Shown piece by piece: positions 1 to 7,934 of a stretch of DNA of 64,000 nt. The position numbers and the translations under genes are program-made. How positions within the stretch are numbered: position 1 is the stretch's first letter; the number at the start of each line of letters is the position of its first letter. Source of the stretch: Campylobacter sp. CCS1377 (GTDB lineage: Bacteria > Campylobacterota > Campylobacteria > Campylobacterales > Campylobacteraceae); the NCBI RefSeq assembly GCF_040008265.1, contig NZ_CP155620.1, positions 434,001 through 498,000 on the forward strand, in the 5' to 3' direction. The notes under the pieces were generated by a model. The model did no database searches. It saw nothing but the letters and a program-made list of their open reading frames with translations, and had not been told where the DNA came from.

Positions 1-1703
1 TTTGCACTCTCACTTGCAAAGTCTACATCTCTGATGGTTGATTCAGCTGATTTAACATTAACTTGAGTTACGGTAATGTTATTGATAGTTGCTGAAATTT
101 GATTTTGTATAGAACCAAGATCTGCTCTAATGGTATCAAGATTTGTGATAGCAGTTTCTGCTACATCCATTACAGCCATAGCACCTTTCAAAGTTGTTAC
201 ACCTGCGGTTTGTTCTGTTCCTACGTTTTCGATTCTTAATTCACCGTCTTTTAAACCAAGATGTTGATATAAGCCAGAAAGACCATTAGCAGCACTTAAT
301 GTAGAGATTACTTGGATATCCCCTGTACTCATAGCAACAGCATTTGAAAATTTAGCAGCCCCAGTAAGAGTTCCATACATTTTAGAATACATTAATTGAG
401 ATAGTGCTGAATTTATAAATGAAAAGCCTTTGCCGTTACCTACTTCAAGACCTAAAGCACTAACACCTCCGCTAAAAGCACTGTGTTGTGGTCCAAGATC
501 AATGACTTGACCTATCATATCCAAATGACTAATTCCAGAAATAGTAAATGCACTGAAGCCACTACCAGCACTGTGTAATAAAGATTTTTCATTACTTAAA
601 CCTGTTCCATCAAGTACCGTCATAGAACTAACGCCAATTCTGATACTACCTACACGGTTACTTGAGTTAAATCCCATAGCATCAGCGATTTCTTGAGAAA
701 TTTGTCCTTTAGTATCTCTTAAGGATACTGATTGTTGAGAAACAAGTTTTTCATTTTCAAAACCAAAACCAGTCCCAGAGATAGCTATATCTCTACCATC
801 GTTTTTTACTAAAGAAAGACGACCATAGTTTTCATACATATTTGCAGCTATACCAGAACCAGCACCGATACTACCTTCAATTTTAATACCCCTACCTTCT
901 CTTGAAGTAAGAACAAGTTGTCCGTTTTCATTTAAAGCTGCTTCAACGCCCGTAGTGTCTTTAACTGCATTGATAGAATTTACTAAAGAACCGTTTTTAT
1001 CGCCTGATTCATAATCAATTTTGCCAATTTTTACACCATTGATGGAGAAATCATCACTTGTAGAGCCTTTAAGAATAGCTGCCCCACCCACAGTTTGAAC
1101 ATTAAAACTAGCTCTAACACCTGTTCTATCAGCCACACGGTTAATCTCTTCAGCCAAAGCTCCAAGTCCAGTTCCAACAGAAGTTGAAATCACTACATCT
1201 TGGAATTTAAAATCATCTATACCATTGTAGTTTTTGATAGTCATAGAAGCAATGCCTGATTGCATAACATTAGCTCCTGTTTCAAATCTTGTTACACCAA
1301 TTTTACTTGATTGAGTAGCTCCGATTGAAGCTTTAATGCTTTGATTTGATTGTGCGCCGATTTGGAATTCTTGATTGATAAAACCACCACTTAGAAGTTG
1401 TTTGCCGTTAAAAGAAGTAGTATTAGCAATGTTATCAAGCTCTTCCATCAAACGATTGATATCAGCTTGAAGCATATTTCTTGTTTTAGCACTTTGTCCA
1501 TCTTGTGCTGCTTGAGTTGCTTTAACTTTGATGGTATCTAAGATTTTTAACTGCTCATCCATAGCTTTATCAGCAGTTTGTAAGATACTTGCTGCATCAT
1601 TACCATTGTTAATCGCTTGTCCTAAAGTAGAAGCTTGAGTTCTTAAACTGTCTGCGATAGCCATACCTGACGCATCATCTGCTGCAGAGTTGATTCGAAG
1701 ACC
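1..1703 (-). pseudogene. flagellin copy lacking promoter and first 34 codons (inverted silent copy)
   Basis: This is a minus-strand flagellin reading frame homologous to the full gene at 3298-5196. It starts abruptly at the codon matching residue 35 (Gly of the SSGLRINSA motif). In-frame stop codons lie just upstream and there is no start codon or ribosome binding site, so it cannot be expressed as it stands. Its last ~31 codons lie beyond the window edge. The alignment to the full gene needs no gaps at the anchor points I checked. The 227 nt at the C-terminal side differ by one base that I can find. The block at 228-488 (87 codons) is strongly divergent but exactly the same length as its counterpart at 4615-4875. 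It is either a donor of alternative flagellin sequence or a disrupted flaA/flaB partner. Confidence 0.85.
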
Positions 1704-1783
1704 TACATTTTACTAAGCACTTCCAGCAAAAGCCCTTTTTTGCTTTAAAAATTTCAAAAATTTAAGCCAAAGAATTTTTATAC

Positions 1784-1805
1784 TATTGACTTTTTTATTG
1801 ACTTT
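1784..1805. repeat. 22-bp direct repeat, copy 1, upstream of the recombinase gene
   Basis: The repeat is two ATTGAC hexamers separated by six T. An identical 22-bp copy sits at 3112-3133, downstream of the recombinase gene, so the pair brackets it. This copy begins at the end of a possible -10 box (TATACT, 1779-1784) and lies over the expected start of the recombinase transcript. It could be a recombinase binding site or an autoregulatory element; that role is inference. Confidence 0.55.
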
Positions 1806-1822
1806 ATTTTAAAAGGATTATT

Positions 1823-3046
1823 ATGCTAAATGAAAGAAAAATAAGGGGTTTAAAGCCAAAGGATGTAAAATATTATGTTGCAGATAAGGACAATCTTTTA
1901 CTCTGCATTTATCCTAGTGGAACAAAAACATTTTTTTACAATTACAAATGCACAAAAACTCTTAAATACAAAAGGAAAAGTCTAGGCAAACATCCATTAA
2001 TAAATCTTAAATTTGCAAGAAATCAACGCAATATACTTAAAAAGACATTGCTTAAAGATATTTCAAAAACAACATTCCAAACCCTTGCTTTAGAAAAAAT
2101 GCAAACAAAACAAAAACAAGTTACAGATAAAACTTATCAATCTTTACTAAGCTTGCTTAAGCGTTTTGCTTTTGTTTTTTATGGAAACTATGAAATAGAC
2201 AAAATTAGCACATTGGATTTATTAAAAAGTTTTGAGCTTTTTAGAAAAAAAGGTATAAAAGAAAGTGCGAGTAAATTTTTTTCTATATTAAATGAAATTT
2301 TTCGTTTTGCTATGATGAAAGGACTTATTGCAAATAATCCTATGAATAATCTTTCACGCAAAGATTTAATCATCAAACGCCATACCAAACATTATGCCAC
2401 TTTATTGGATAAAAATTCCATAAAAAAATTACTGCTTTCTATATTTTCTTATAAAGGAAGTTTGGAAGTTAAAGTCGCAACTCTTATGTGTATGTTAAGT
2501 GTTCAAAGAGCATTTAATATCCGCACTTGCAAATGGAGCGAGCTTGATTTGAAAAATCAAATTTGGCATATCCCAGCCTTTAAAATGAAAGCAAGAAAAA
2601 ATCACAACATTAGCTTAAATTCTCAACTTATCGATATACTAAAACGCTACAAAACTTTTGCTTCCAAAAAATACCTTTTTTCAAGTCCAAACAGTTACGA
2701 TGGAATTCTTGGAGAAAATACCATGCGTATGATGTTTAAAAGTCTTGGTTATACAGGAGATGAATTTACACCTCACGGTTTTCGTGCAATGTTTAGTACC
2801 TTAGCTCACGAGTATCGTTTTAAACATAAAATTTCAAGTGATATTATAGAACAATGTCTTGCACATAGTGAATTAAACAAAGTAAAAGCAAGCTACAATC
2901 ATGCCTTAAATTTAAAAGCAAAAGCAAAATTAATGCAGTGGTGGGGCGATTATTTACAAAGTATCATTGCGTGGGATGAAAAAATTGATGAATTATTTAC
3001 AAATAAATCAAACAAAAATCACCAAAATATTAAAGACAGACACTAA
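1823..3046 (+). CDS. phage/island-type tyrosine recombinase (integrase)
   Basis: This 407-residue protein has the layout of P4-like integrases: an N-terminal DUF4102-type DNA-binding region (residues ~1-80), a core-binding domain (~95-185) and a C-terminal catalytic domain. The catalytic set can be placed at R229 (in VQRAF), K259 or nearby, H318-x-x-R321 (HGFR), H348 (LAHSE) and Y358 (SYNHA), so the enzyme looks intact. The ATG follows an AAAAGGATT ribosome binding site. It is the only complete gene between two inverted flagellin copies, and no other phage or island gene is visible, so it is either a stranded integrase or a dedicated locus recombinase. The family assignment is firm. A role in flagellin switching is inference. 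Confidence 0.9.
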   Translation: MLNERKIRGLKPKDVKYYVADKDNLLLCIYPSGTKTFFYNYKCTKTLKYKRKSLGKHPLINLKFARNQRNILKKTLLKDISKTTFQTLALEKMQTKQKQVTDKTYQSLLSLLKRFAFVFYGNYEIDKISTLDLLKSFELFRKKGIKESASKFFSILNEIFRFAMMKGLIANNPMNNLSRKDLIIKRHTKHYATLLDKNSIKKLLLSIFSYKGSLEVKVATLMCMLSVQRAFNIRTCKWSELDLKNQIWHIPAFKMKARKNHNISLNSQLIDILKRYKTFASKKYLFSSPNSYDGILGENTMRMMFKSLGYTGDEFTPHGFRAMFSTLAHEYRFKHKISSDIIEQCLAHSELNKVKASYNHALNLKAKAKLMQWWGDYLQSIIAWDEKIDELFTNKSNKNHQNIKDRH

Positions 3047-3111
3047 AACCTTACTAATGCTAGATTTTGACAACACAAGCAAGTCATTTTTCTAGCCAAA
3101 TTGTTAAATTT

Positions 3112-3133
3112 TATTGACTTTTTTATTGACTTT
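3112..3133. repeat. 22-bp direct repeat, copy 2, downstream of the recombinase gene
   Basis: Identical to 1784-1805. It lies between the recombinase stop codon and the flagellin promoter, about 105 bp before the promoter -10. Just before it, at ~3060-3097, is an imperfect inverted repeat (GCTAGA at one end, TCTAGC at the other). The two direct repeats enclose ~1.3 kb that holds only the recombinase gene, which would fit a small excisable or mobile module. Confidence 0.55.
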
Positions 3134-3217
3134 TTTGATATGAAAATTCCAAAAAAACTTTTCAAACATCTATTTTTACTTGCTTTGATAAAAAATTATA
3201 AAAAATATCCAAAAAAC

Positions 3218-3246
3218 TATAAATTATTTTTTTATCTTAACGATAT
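3218..3246 (+). promoter_or_regulatory. sigma-28 (FliA) type flagellin promoter
   Basis: A CGATAT box at 3241-3246 matches the -10 element of Campylobacter FliA promoters. A TATAAATTA stretch at ~3218 serves as a plausible -35 region. I see no GG-N10-GC sigma-54 signature upstream of this gene, so it has flaA-type rather than flaB-type control. The ribosome binding site AAAAGGATT lies just before the ATG. Confidence 0.6.
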
Positions 3247-3297
3247 TGCTTTTAACAATCGCAAGGAAGCGGTTGAATTCATTTAAAAGGATTTAAA

Positions 3298-5196
3298 ATG
3301 GGATTTCGTATCAACACTAATGTGGCAGCACTTAATGCTAAGGCAAATGCTGATTTAAACAGCAAAAGTTTAGATCAATCTTTGGCAAGACTTAGTTCTG
3401 GTCTTCGAATCAACTCTGCAGCAGATGATGCGTCAGGTATGGCTATCGCAGACAGTTTAAGAACTCAAGCTTCTACTTTAGGACAAGCGATTAACAATGG
3501 TAATGATGCAGCAAGTATCTTACAAACTGCTGATAAAGCTATGGATGAGCAGTTAAAAATCTTAGATACCATCAAAGTTAAAGCAACTCAAGCAGCACAA
3601 GATGGACAAAGTGCTAAAACAAGAAATATGCTTCAAGCTGATATCAATCGTTTGATGGAAGAGCTTGATAACATTGCTAATACTACTTCTTTTAACGGCA
3701 AACAACTTCTAAGTGGTGGTTTTATCAATCAAGAATTCCAAATCGGCGCACAATCAAATCAAAGCATTAAAGCTTCAATCGGAGCTACTCAATCAAGTAA
3801 AATTGGTGTAACAAGATTTGAAACAGGAGCTAATGTTATGCAATCAGGCATTGCTTCTATGACTATCAAAAACTACAATGGTATAGATGATTTTAAATTC
3901 CAAGATGTAGTGATTTCAACTTCTGTTGGAACTGGACTTGGAGCTTTGGCTGAAGAGATTAACCGTGTGGCTGATAGAACAGGTGTTAGAGCTAGTTTTA
4001 ATGTGCAAACTGTGGGTGGAGCGGCTGTTCTTAAAGGCTCTACAAGTGATAATTTCTCCATCAATGGTGTAAAAATTGGCAAAATTGATTATGAATCAGG
4101 TGATAAAAATGGCTCACTGGTTGCATCTATCAATGCAGTTAAAGACACTACGGGCGTTGAAGCAGCTTTAAATGAAAACGGACAACTTGTTCTTACTTCA
4201 AGAGAAGGTAGGGGTATTAAAATTGAAGGTAGTATCGGTGCTGGTTCTGGTATAGCTGCAAATATGTATGAAAACTATGGTCGTCTTTCGCTAATTAAAA
4301 ACGATGGTAGAGATATAGCTATCTCTGGGACTGGCTTTGGTTTTGAAAATGAAAAACTTGTTTCTCAACAATCAGTATCCTTAAGAGATACTAAAGGACA
4401 AATTTCTCAAGAAATCGCTGATGCTATGGGATTTAACTCAAGTAACCGTGTAGGTAGTATCAGAATTGGCGTTAGTTCTATGACGGTACTTGATGGAACA
4501 GGTTTAAGTAATGAAAAATCTTTATTACACAGTGCTGGTAGTGGCTTCAGTGCATTTACTATTTCTGGAATTAGTCATTTGGATATGATAGGTCAAGTAA
4601 TTGACTTGGGTCCAAATCATAGTGATTTTGCTACTGGTATTTCTGCAATTATGAAAATTTCAGGAGGTTCTGGAAATTCTACCTTTGGATTTAGTCATAT
4701 TAATTCAGCTTTATCAATGGCATCTTTCTCTGTAATGTATGCCACAAGTGGAAATGCCGGAATGTCTTTTTCGGTAGCTATGTCTAAGGATCACGGTGAT
4801 AAGCTTATAGTAGTTAGTACAGTATCTGGTTGGGGTGCAGGACTTGGAATTTTAAGTGGCGAAACAAGAGCTGAAAACATAGGAACAGAACAAACCGCAG
4901 GTGTAACAACTTTGAAAGGTGCTATGGCTGTAATGGATGTAGCAGAAACTGCTATCACAAATCTTGATACCATTAGAGCAGATCTTGGTTCTATACAAAA
5001 TCAAATTTCAGCAACTATCAATAACATTACCGTAACTCAAGTTAATGTTAAATCAGCTGAATCAACCATCAGAGATGTAGACTTTGCAAGTGAGAGTGCA
5101 AATTACTCTAAAGCAAATATCTTAGCTCAAAGTGGATCTTATGCACTAGCTCAAGCTAATGCTTCTCAACAAAATGTATTAAGATTATTACAGTAG
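3298..5196 (+). CDS. flaA: flagellin, major filament subunit
   Basis: This 632-residue flagellin has the conserved D0/D1 N-terminus ([36 protein letters not shown]) and the conserved C-terminus ending NVLRLLQ, which form the filament core and carry the export signal. It is longer than the ~575 residues usual in C. jejuni. The surplus is in the central surface-exposed region that Campylobacter glycosylates. It is the only complete flagellin in the window, has a FliA-type promoter and is followed by a strong terminator. Position next to the maf genes is that of flaB, but the promoter type favours flaA. Residues 440-526 form the block that differs from the inverted silent copy. Confidence 0.9.
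   Translation: MGFRINTNVAALNAKANADLNSKSLDQSLARLSSGLRINSAADDASGMAIADSLRTQASTLGQAINNGNDAASILQTADKAMDEQLKILDTIKVKATQAAQDGQSAKTRNMLQADINRLMEELDNIANTTSFNGKQLLSGGFINQEFQIGAQSNQSIKASIGATQSSKIGVTRFETGANVMQSGIASMTIKNYNGIDDFKFQDVVISTSVGTGLGALAEEINRVADRTGVRASFNVQTVGGAAVLKGSTSDNFSINGVKIGKIDYESGDKNGSLVASINAVKDTTGVEAALNENGQLVLTSREGRGIKIEGSIGAGSGIAANMYENYGRLSLIKNDGRDIAISGTGFGFENEKLVSQQSVSLRDTKGQISQEIADAMGFNSSNRVGSIRIGVSSMTVLDGTGLSNEKSLLHSAGSGFSAFTISGISHLDMIGQVIDLGPNHSDFATGISAIMKISGGSGNSTFGFSHINSALSMASFSVMYATSGNAGMSFSVAMSKDHGDKLIVVSTVSGWGAGLGILSGETRAENIGTEQTAGVTTLKGAMAVMDVAETAITNLDTIRADLGSIQNQISATINNITVTQVNVKSAESTIRDVDFASESANYSKANILAQSGSYALAQANASQQNVLRLLQ
3400..5102. repeat. right arm of a ~1.7-kb inverted repeat (flagellin sequence)
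   Basis: This stretch matches the reverse complement of 1-1703, with 1,696 bp between the two arms. The match starts exactly at codon 35 and continues to the window edge on the other side. Identity is high except in 4615-4875. Arms of this size can support inversion of the intervening DNA by homologous recombination, with or without the recombinase. Confidence 0.85.
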
Positions 5197-5231
5197 TAAT
5201 TTATCTTAATCTTTTTACAAAACTAAACTTT

Positions 5232-5268
5232 AAGCTTCGTGTGGAATTTCCATACGGAGCTTTTTTAT
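5232..5268 (+). terminator. rho-independent terminator after the flagellin gene
   Basis: A ~13-bp stem (AAGCTTCGTGTGG pairing with CCATACGGAGCTT, with some G-U pairs) is followed by a run of T. It lies ~36 bp after the flagellin stop codon. Confidence 0.85.
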
Positions 5269-5511
5269 TTAATAGATTTATTTAATGTTTTTGATGAATT
5301 TATACTGTATGTTTGTAAAGAAATTTGAATTTTTCAAAAGAAATAAAATGAATAAAGAAGGCATAAAGAAATAAAAATAAAGAAAAGAAATAAAGAAATT
5401 TAAATTTTGAAGTCTTCACCCTGCTATTTATGAAGACTTTATGACTTTAAGGACAAACTAAGCAGGGCTAATCTAAAATAACAAAGAGTTTTTTAATTAT
5501 TAGTTCTCATT

Positions 5512-5574
5512 TTAGTGTTTAACTGCTAAAATGAGGACAACTAAAACTATCACGAAGGCAATAATCTCAATCAT
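5512..5574 (-). CDS. 20-residue hydrophobic peptide, probable type I toxin
   Basis: The peptide MIEIIAFVIVLVVLILAVKH is one uninterrupted hydrophobic segment with a charged C-terminal tail. It is preceded by a near-perfect Shine-Dalgarno, AAAGGAGG, five bases before the ATG. Size and composition resemble membrane-acting type I toxins of the Ibs/Ldr kind, but I do not recognise the family. A second copy with a different peptide lies ~300 bp away. Long-range 5'-3' RNA complementarity, as in hok or AapA messages, supports a translationally locked toxin mRNA. I could not identify a convincing promoter for an antisense antitoxin RNA on the plus strand. A small membrane protein without toxin activity is the alternative. 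Confidence 0.6.
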   Translation of the reverse strand: MIEIIAFVIVLVVLILAVKH

Positions 5575-5632
5575 CTCAACCTCCTTTCAACTTTATTCAA
5601 AGTCTTCAGTCGGTTATCCTTAAAGCTTGAAA

Positions 5633-5638
5633 ATTATA
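5633..5638 (-). promoter_or_regulatory. -10 box for the first toxin-like mRNA
   Basis: TATAAT on the minus strand, ~60 bp upstream of the peptide start. Transcription would begin near the CTTTAAGGATA leader element. The same box occurs at the same place in the second unit. Confidence 0.55.
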
Positions 5639-5809
5639 TAAAAAATTGTTTTAGGAAAAGATTAGAATTTTTAATTTTGTATTGAATTTAAAGCAAAGTA
5701 ATTTCCAAGTCTTCACCCTGCTATTTATGAAGACTTTATGACTTTAAGGACAAACTAAGCAGGGTTTTTTTAAAATGTTCTAAATGTTTTAAAAATTAGT
5801 TTTCTTGTT

Positions 5810-5872
5810 TTAGTTCTTGATGACTAAAACAAGGACAATCAAAGTAATCATAAAAATCGTTACTTCTACCAT
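5810..5872 (-). CDS. 20-residue hydrophobic peptide, paralogue of the first
   Basis: The peptide MVEVTIFMITLIVLVLVIKN has the same length, start context (AAAGGAGGTTGAG-ATG) and hydrophobic layout as the neighbour at 5512-5574, but many substitutions. Keeping 20 codons, hydrophobicity and a K-H/K-N tail through that divergence argues that both frames are really translated. Paralogous type I toxins often diverge so that each pairs with its own antisense RNA. Function is inferred, not recognised. Confidence 0.6.
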   Translation of the reverse strand: MVEVTIFMITLIVLVLVIKN

Positions 5873-5930
5873 CTCAACCTCCTTTCAACTTTATTCAAAG
5901 TCTTCAGTCGGTTATCCTTAAAGCTTGGAA

Positions 5931-5936
5931 ATTATA
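5931..5936 (-). promoter_or_regulatory. -10 box for the second toxin-like mRNA
   Basis: TATAAT on the minus strand, at the same distance from its peptide start as in the first unit. Confidence 0.55.
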
Positions 5937-6020
5937 TAAAAAATTGTTTTAGAAAGAGTTTAGGACTTGGTTTTTTGAAAATTTGAAAAGTTTTAAAGAG
6001 TCTTAAAGCTCTTTAAATTT

Positions 6021-7934
6021 TTAAACTAAATTTCTTTTTTCTACCATATCTCTTAAAGGTATGATGGCGCTTTTTAAAACACCGTTTTGCAAGACGATTA
6101 AATTATGCACTTCATCAATCCACGCCTCATGTGCATAAATCCAAGCGATGAGCTTATTCTGCCTATCGCTTTCATTACTCATATTTTGCAAGTAAAGTTC
6201 CCCTAAAGAGCTTTCTGCATGATAAACGCTTGGTCCTAAAACTTCAGCTAAATAAGCGTAATTACTACTTGCGAGCTTGGTTTTGATTTCATCGATATTT
6301 TGGCTGATTTGTTCAAATTTGTATTTTTGCTTAATGTCTTTGGTTAAATTTCTAATTTGCTTTCCAGTCTTTCTAAGATCTTTTGCGATTTTTTCACTTC
6401 TTGATATGAAAGTTTTGATTTGTTTGTAAGATTTTAAAAGTAGGGCATTTTGATCTTCTTTACTTAGTTTTTTTACTTTCGTTAAAGGTTTTTTAAGATC
6501 TTTATCCAATAAATCATCGCAAAGTTCCTTAAAAGGTTTTTCTATAGTTCCACCTATCCTTGCCCCACCTTCAGTAGCGTTATAAATAGTGCAAATTTTT
6601 TGTGCGTTGATGGTTGTAGTTAAGGTTTCAAAAACCCTAATGAAAAGCTCCCAAATTTTTGTCGTTTTGACTAAACCCTTGCCCCCATAAGCCTTTACTT
6701 TGGTTTGTGGTAAGGCTTGTGTTTCTTTTTTGGCAAGTTCTTCACCTCTACCATAGCCTTTTGAATGCGAAGCACCATCTTTTCCAAAAGCTAAATCTTG
6801 TCCGATTAAAATCACATTTTCATGCCCTAAACGATAGGCCAAGATTAAGGCCATATGTGCCACGCTCATTCCATTTAGCGAAGAGAAAGCTTTTAAATGT
6901 TTCATATTTTGCGAGAAAGGTAAGGCTCTTGGTGTAAGTATATAAGATCTTTTGTTTGATTCTAGATATTTAATGGTTTGTGGATGAGTAAGTGCTAAAA
7001 GGATAAATAATATATCCTTGTCAAATTCACCAAAATTGTTATTAAAAAATTCGCTTGTTGCTATTACTCTTTCAAGGCTTAAAACATAATCAGGTTTGAT
7101 ATCATTTTCGTGTAAGATAGAATAAGATGCATCAAGGCAAAAAATGCTGGCTTTTTTATGATATTTTTTAAGAAGTGGAATTTGTTTTTGAAGGCTTGGA
7201 CCTGTGGCTACAATGATAGCAGTTTTTGCCTTTTTGTATCTTTTTTTTATGAGTTCGTTAAGGGTTGGATGGGTGATCATATAAGGTATGTGTCTTACAA
7301 ATTGATCCACGCCTTGTAAAGCATCTTTTGGATCATTGCCTTGTTTTAAAGATGAATGAATGATAATATTTTTATTAATATTGTTGATTTTAATAATATC
7401 TTTTGAGTATTTTTCATAAAAATCTGAATGCAAATCTAAAAAATAAGACCTAAACAGTAAATTTAACTCAGGTAAAGAAAACAAAGAGCTTGCTTTGGCG
7501 TCATTCATTTCGCTACTTAAAATAATGATCAATCTTCCTTTAACCAGTTCTTGAGTGAAATCGGCTAAATTTAAAGCAAGAAAAATGAGTTCAATTTCTT
7601 TTTCGAAAACAATAATGCGTTTGAAATTTGGGTTTTGCAATAAGGCTTTATATAAAAAGCCATTACCTATGCCATAGAAAAATAAAACAGGGTATTTAAG
7701 GTATTTTTCTTGAATGAAAGTGATTTTGCTTTCTAGCTCTTTTAAGGGATTTTGATAAATTTTTTCCTTAGTAGATTTTTCTATAATATTTAAATTCAGT
7801 GGATCTTTAGCATCAAGAAGTGGGAAAAATTTTTTGCTTTCTTTGATTTTTTTAAGTTTTTTAACTAAGCTTTCGTATTCTTTTCCGCAAAGAGAAAGGA
7901 GATTTTTTTCAAAAATATCTGTTGTTTTCATCAT
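6021..7934 (-). CDS. maf: Maf family flagellin glycosyltransferase-like protein (PseE position)
   Basis: A 637-residue motility accessory factor (DUF115 type). Maf proteins are needed to attach nonulosonic acids to flagellin before export. Recognisable family signatures are HGNDPKDALQG-like text (here QGNDPKDALQG), IIVATGPSLQKQ, and IGQDLAFGKDGASHS. It is the flagellin-proximal member of three tandem maf genes; in C. jejuni that place is held by pseE (maf5). The start codon follows directly after the stop of the upstream maf gene, so the two are probably translationally coupled. The DUF115 centre is more divergent from the other two copies than they are from each other. Confidence 0.85.
   Translation of the reverse strand: MMKTTDIFEKNLLSLCGKEYESLVKKLKKIKESKKFFPLLDAKDPLNLNIIEKSTKEKIYQNPLKELESKITFIQEKYLKYPVLFFYGIGNGFLYKALLQNPNFKRIIVFEKEIELIFLALNLADFTQELVKGRLIIILSSEMNDAKASSLFSLPELNLLFRSYFLDLHSDFYEKYSKDIIKINNINKNIIIHSSLKQGNDPKDALQGVDQFVRHIPYMITHPTLNELIKKRYKKAKTAIIVATGPSLQKQIPLLKKYHKKASIFCLDASYSILHENDIKPDYVLSLERVIATSEFFNNNFGEFDKDILFILLALTHPQTIKYLESNKRSYILTPRALPFSQNMKHLKAFSSLNGMSVAHMALILAYRLGHENVILIGQDLAFGKDGASHSKGYGRGEELAKKETQALPQTKVKAYGGKGLVKTTKIWELFIRVFETLTTTINAQKICTIYNATEGGARIGGTIEKPFKELCDDLLDKDLKKPLTKVKKLSKEDQNALLLKSYKQIKTFISRSEKIAKDLRKTGKQIRNLTKDIKQKYKFEQISQNIDEIKTKLASSNYAYLAEVLGPSVYHAESSLGELYLQNMSNESDRQNKLIAWIYAHEAWIDEVHNLIVLQNGVLKSAIIPLRDMVEKRNLV

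Larger units (their letters stand above)
5408..5660. repeat. toxin-like repeat unit 1 of 2
   Basis: This unit recurs at 5705-5957 with an offset of 297-298 bp. The outer, non-coding parts are nearly identical between copies. They are the inverted-repeat hairpin AAGTCTTCA...TGAAGACTT at 5410-5439, the CTTTAAGGACA element, and the leader containing the strong ribosome binding site. The peptide-coding centre has diverged. On the minus-strand transcript the leader segments CTTTAAGGATA and TGAAGACTTTG are complementary to TGTCCTTAAAG and AAAGTCTTCA near the 3' end. Confidence 0.75.
5705..5957. repeat. toxin-like repeat unit 2 of 2
   Basis: Second copy of the unit at 5408-5660, in the same orientation. 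The hairpin AAGTCTTCA...TGAAGACTT, the CTTTAAGGACA element, the AAAGGAGGTTGAG leader and the TATAAT box are all preserved. Tandem duplication followed by divergence of the peptide region is the simplest history. Confidence 0.75.

Noticed and set aside
3060-3097. Inverted repeat GCTAGA...TCTAGC after the recombinase gene as a terminator
   Set aside because: The loop is too long and the stem is interrupted; there is no clean T-run. Kept only as a remark.
3101-3286. 61-codon open frame upstream of the flagellin gene
   Set aside because: It runs over the direct repeat and through the flagellin promoter box, has no convincing ribosome binding site and is Lys/Phe-rich AT-biased translation.
3190-3297. 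Sigma-54 promoter for the full flagellin gene
   Set aside because: No GG-N10-GC pair is present. The CGATAT box fits FliA better.
5527-5532. TAAAAT as the promoter of an antisense antitoxin RNA in the first toxin-like unit
   Set aside because: The box is not conserved in the second unit (ACTAAAACA there), so I could not claim it.
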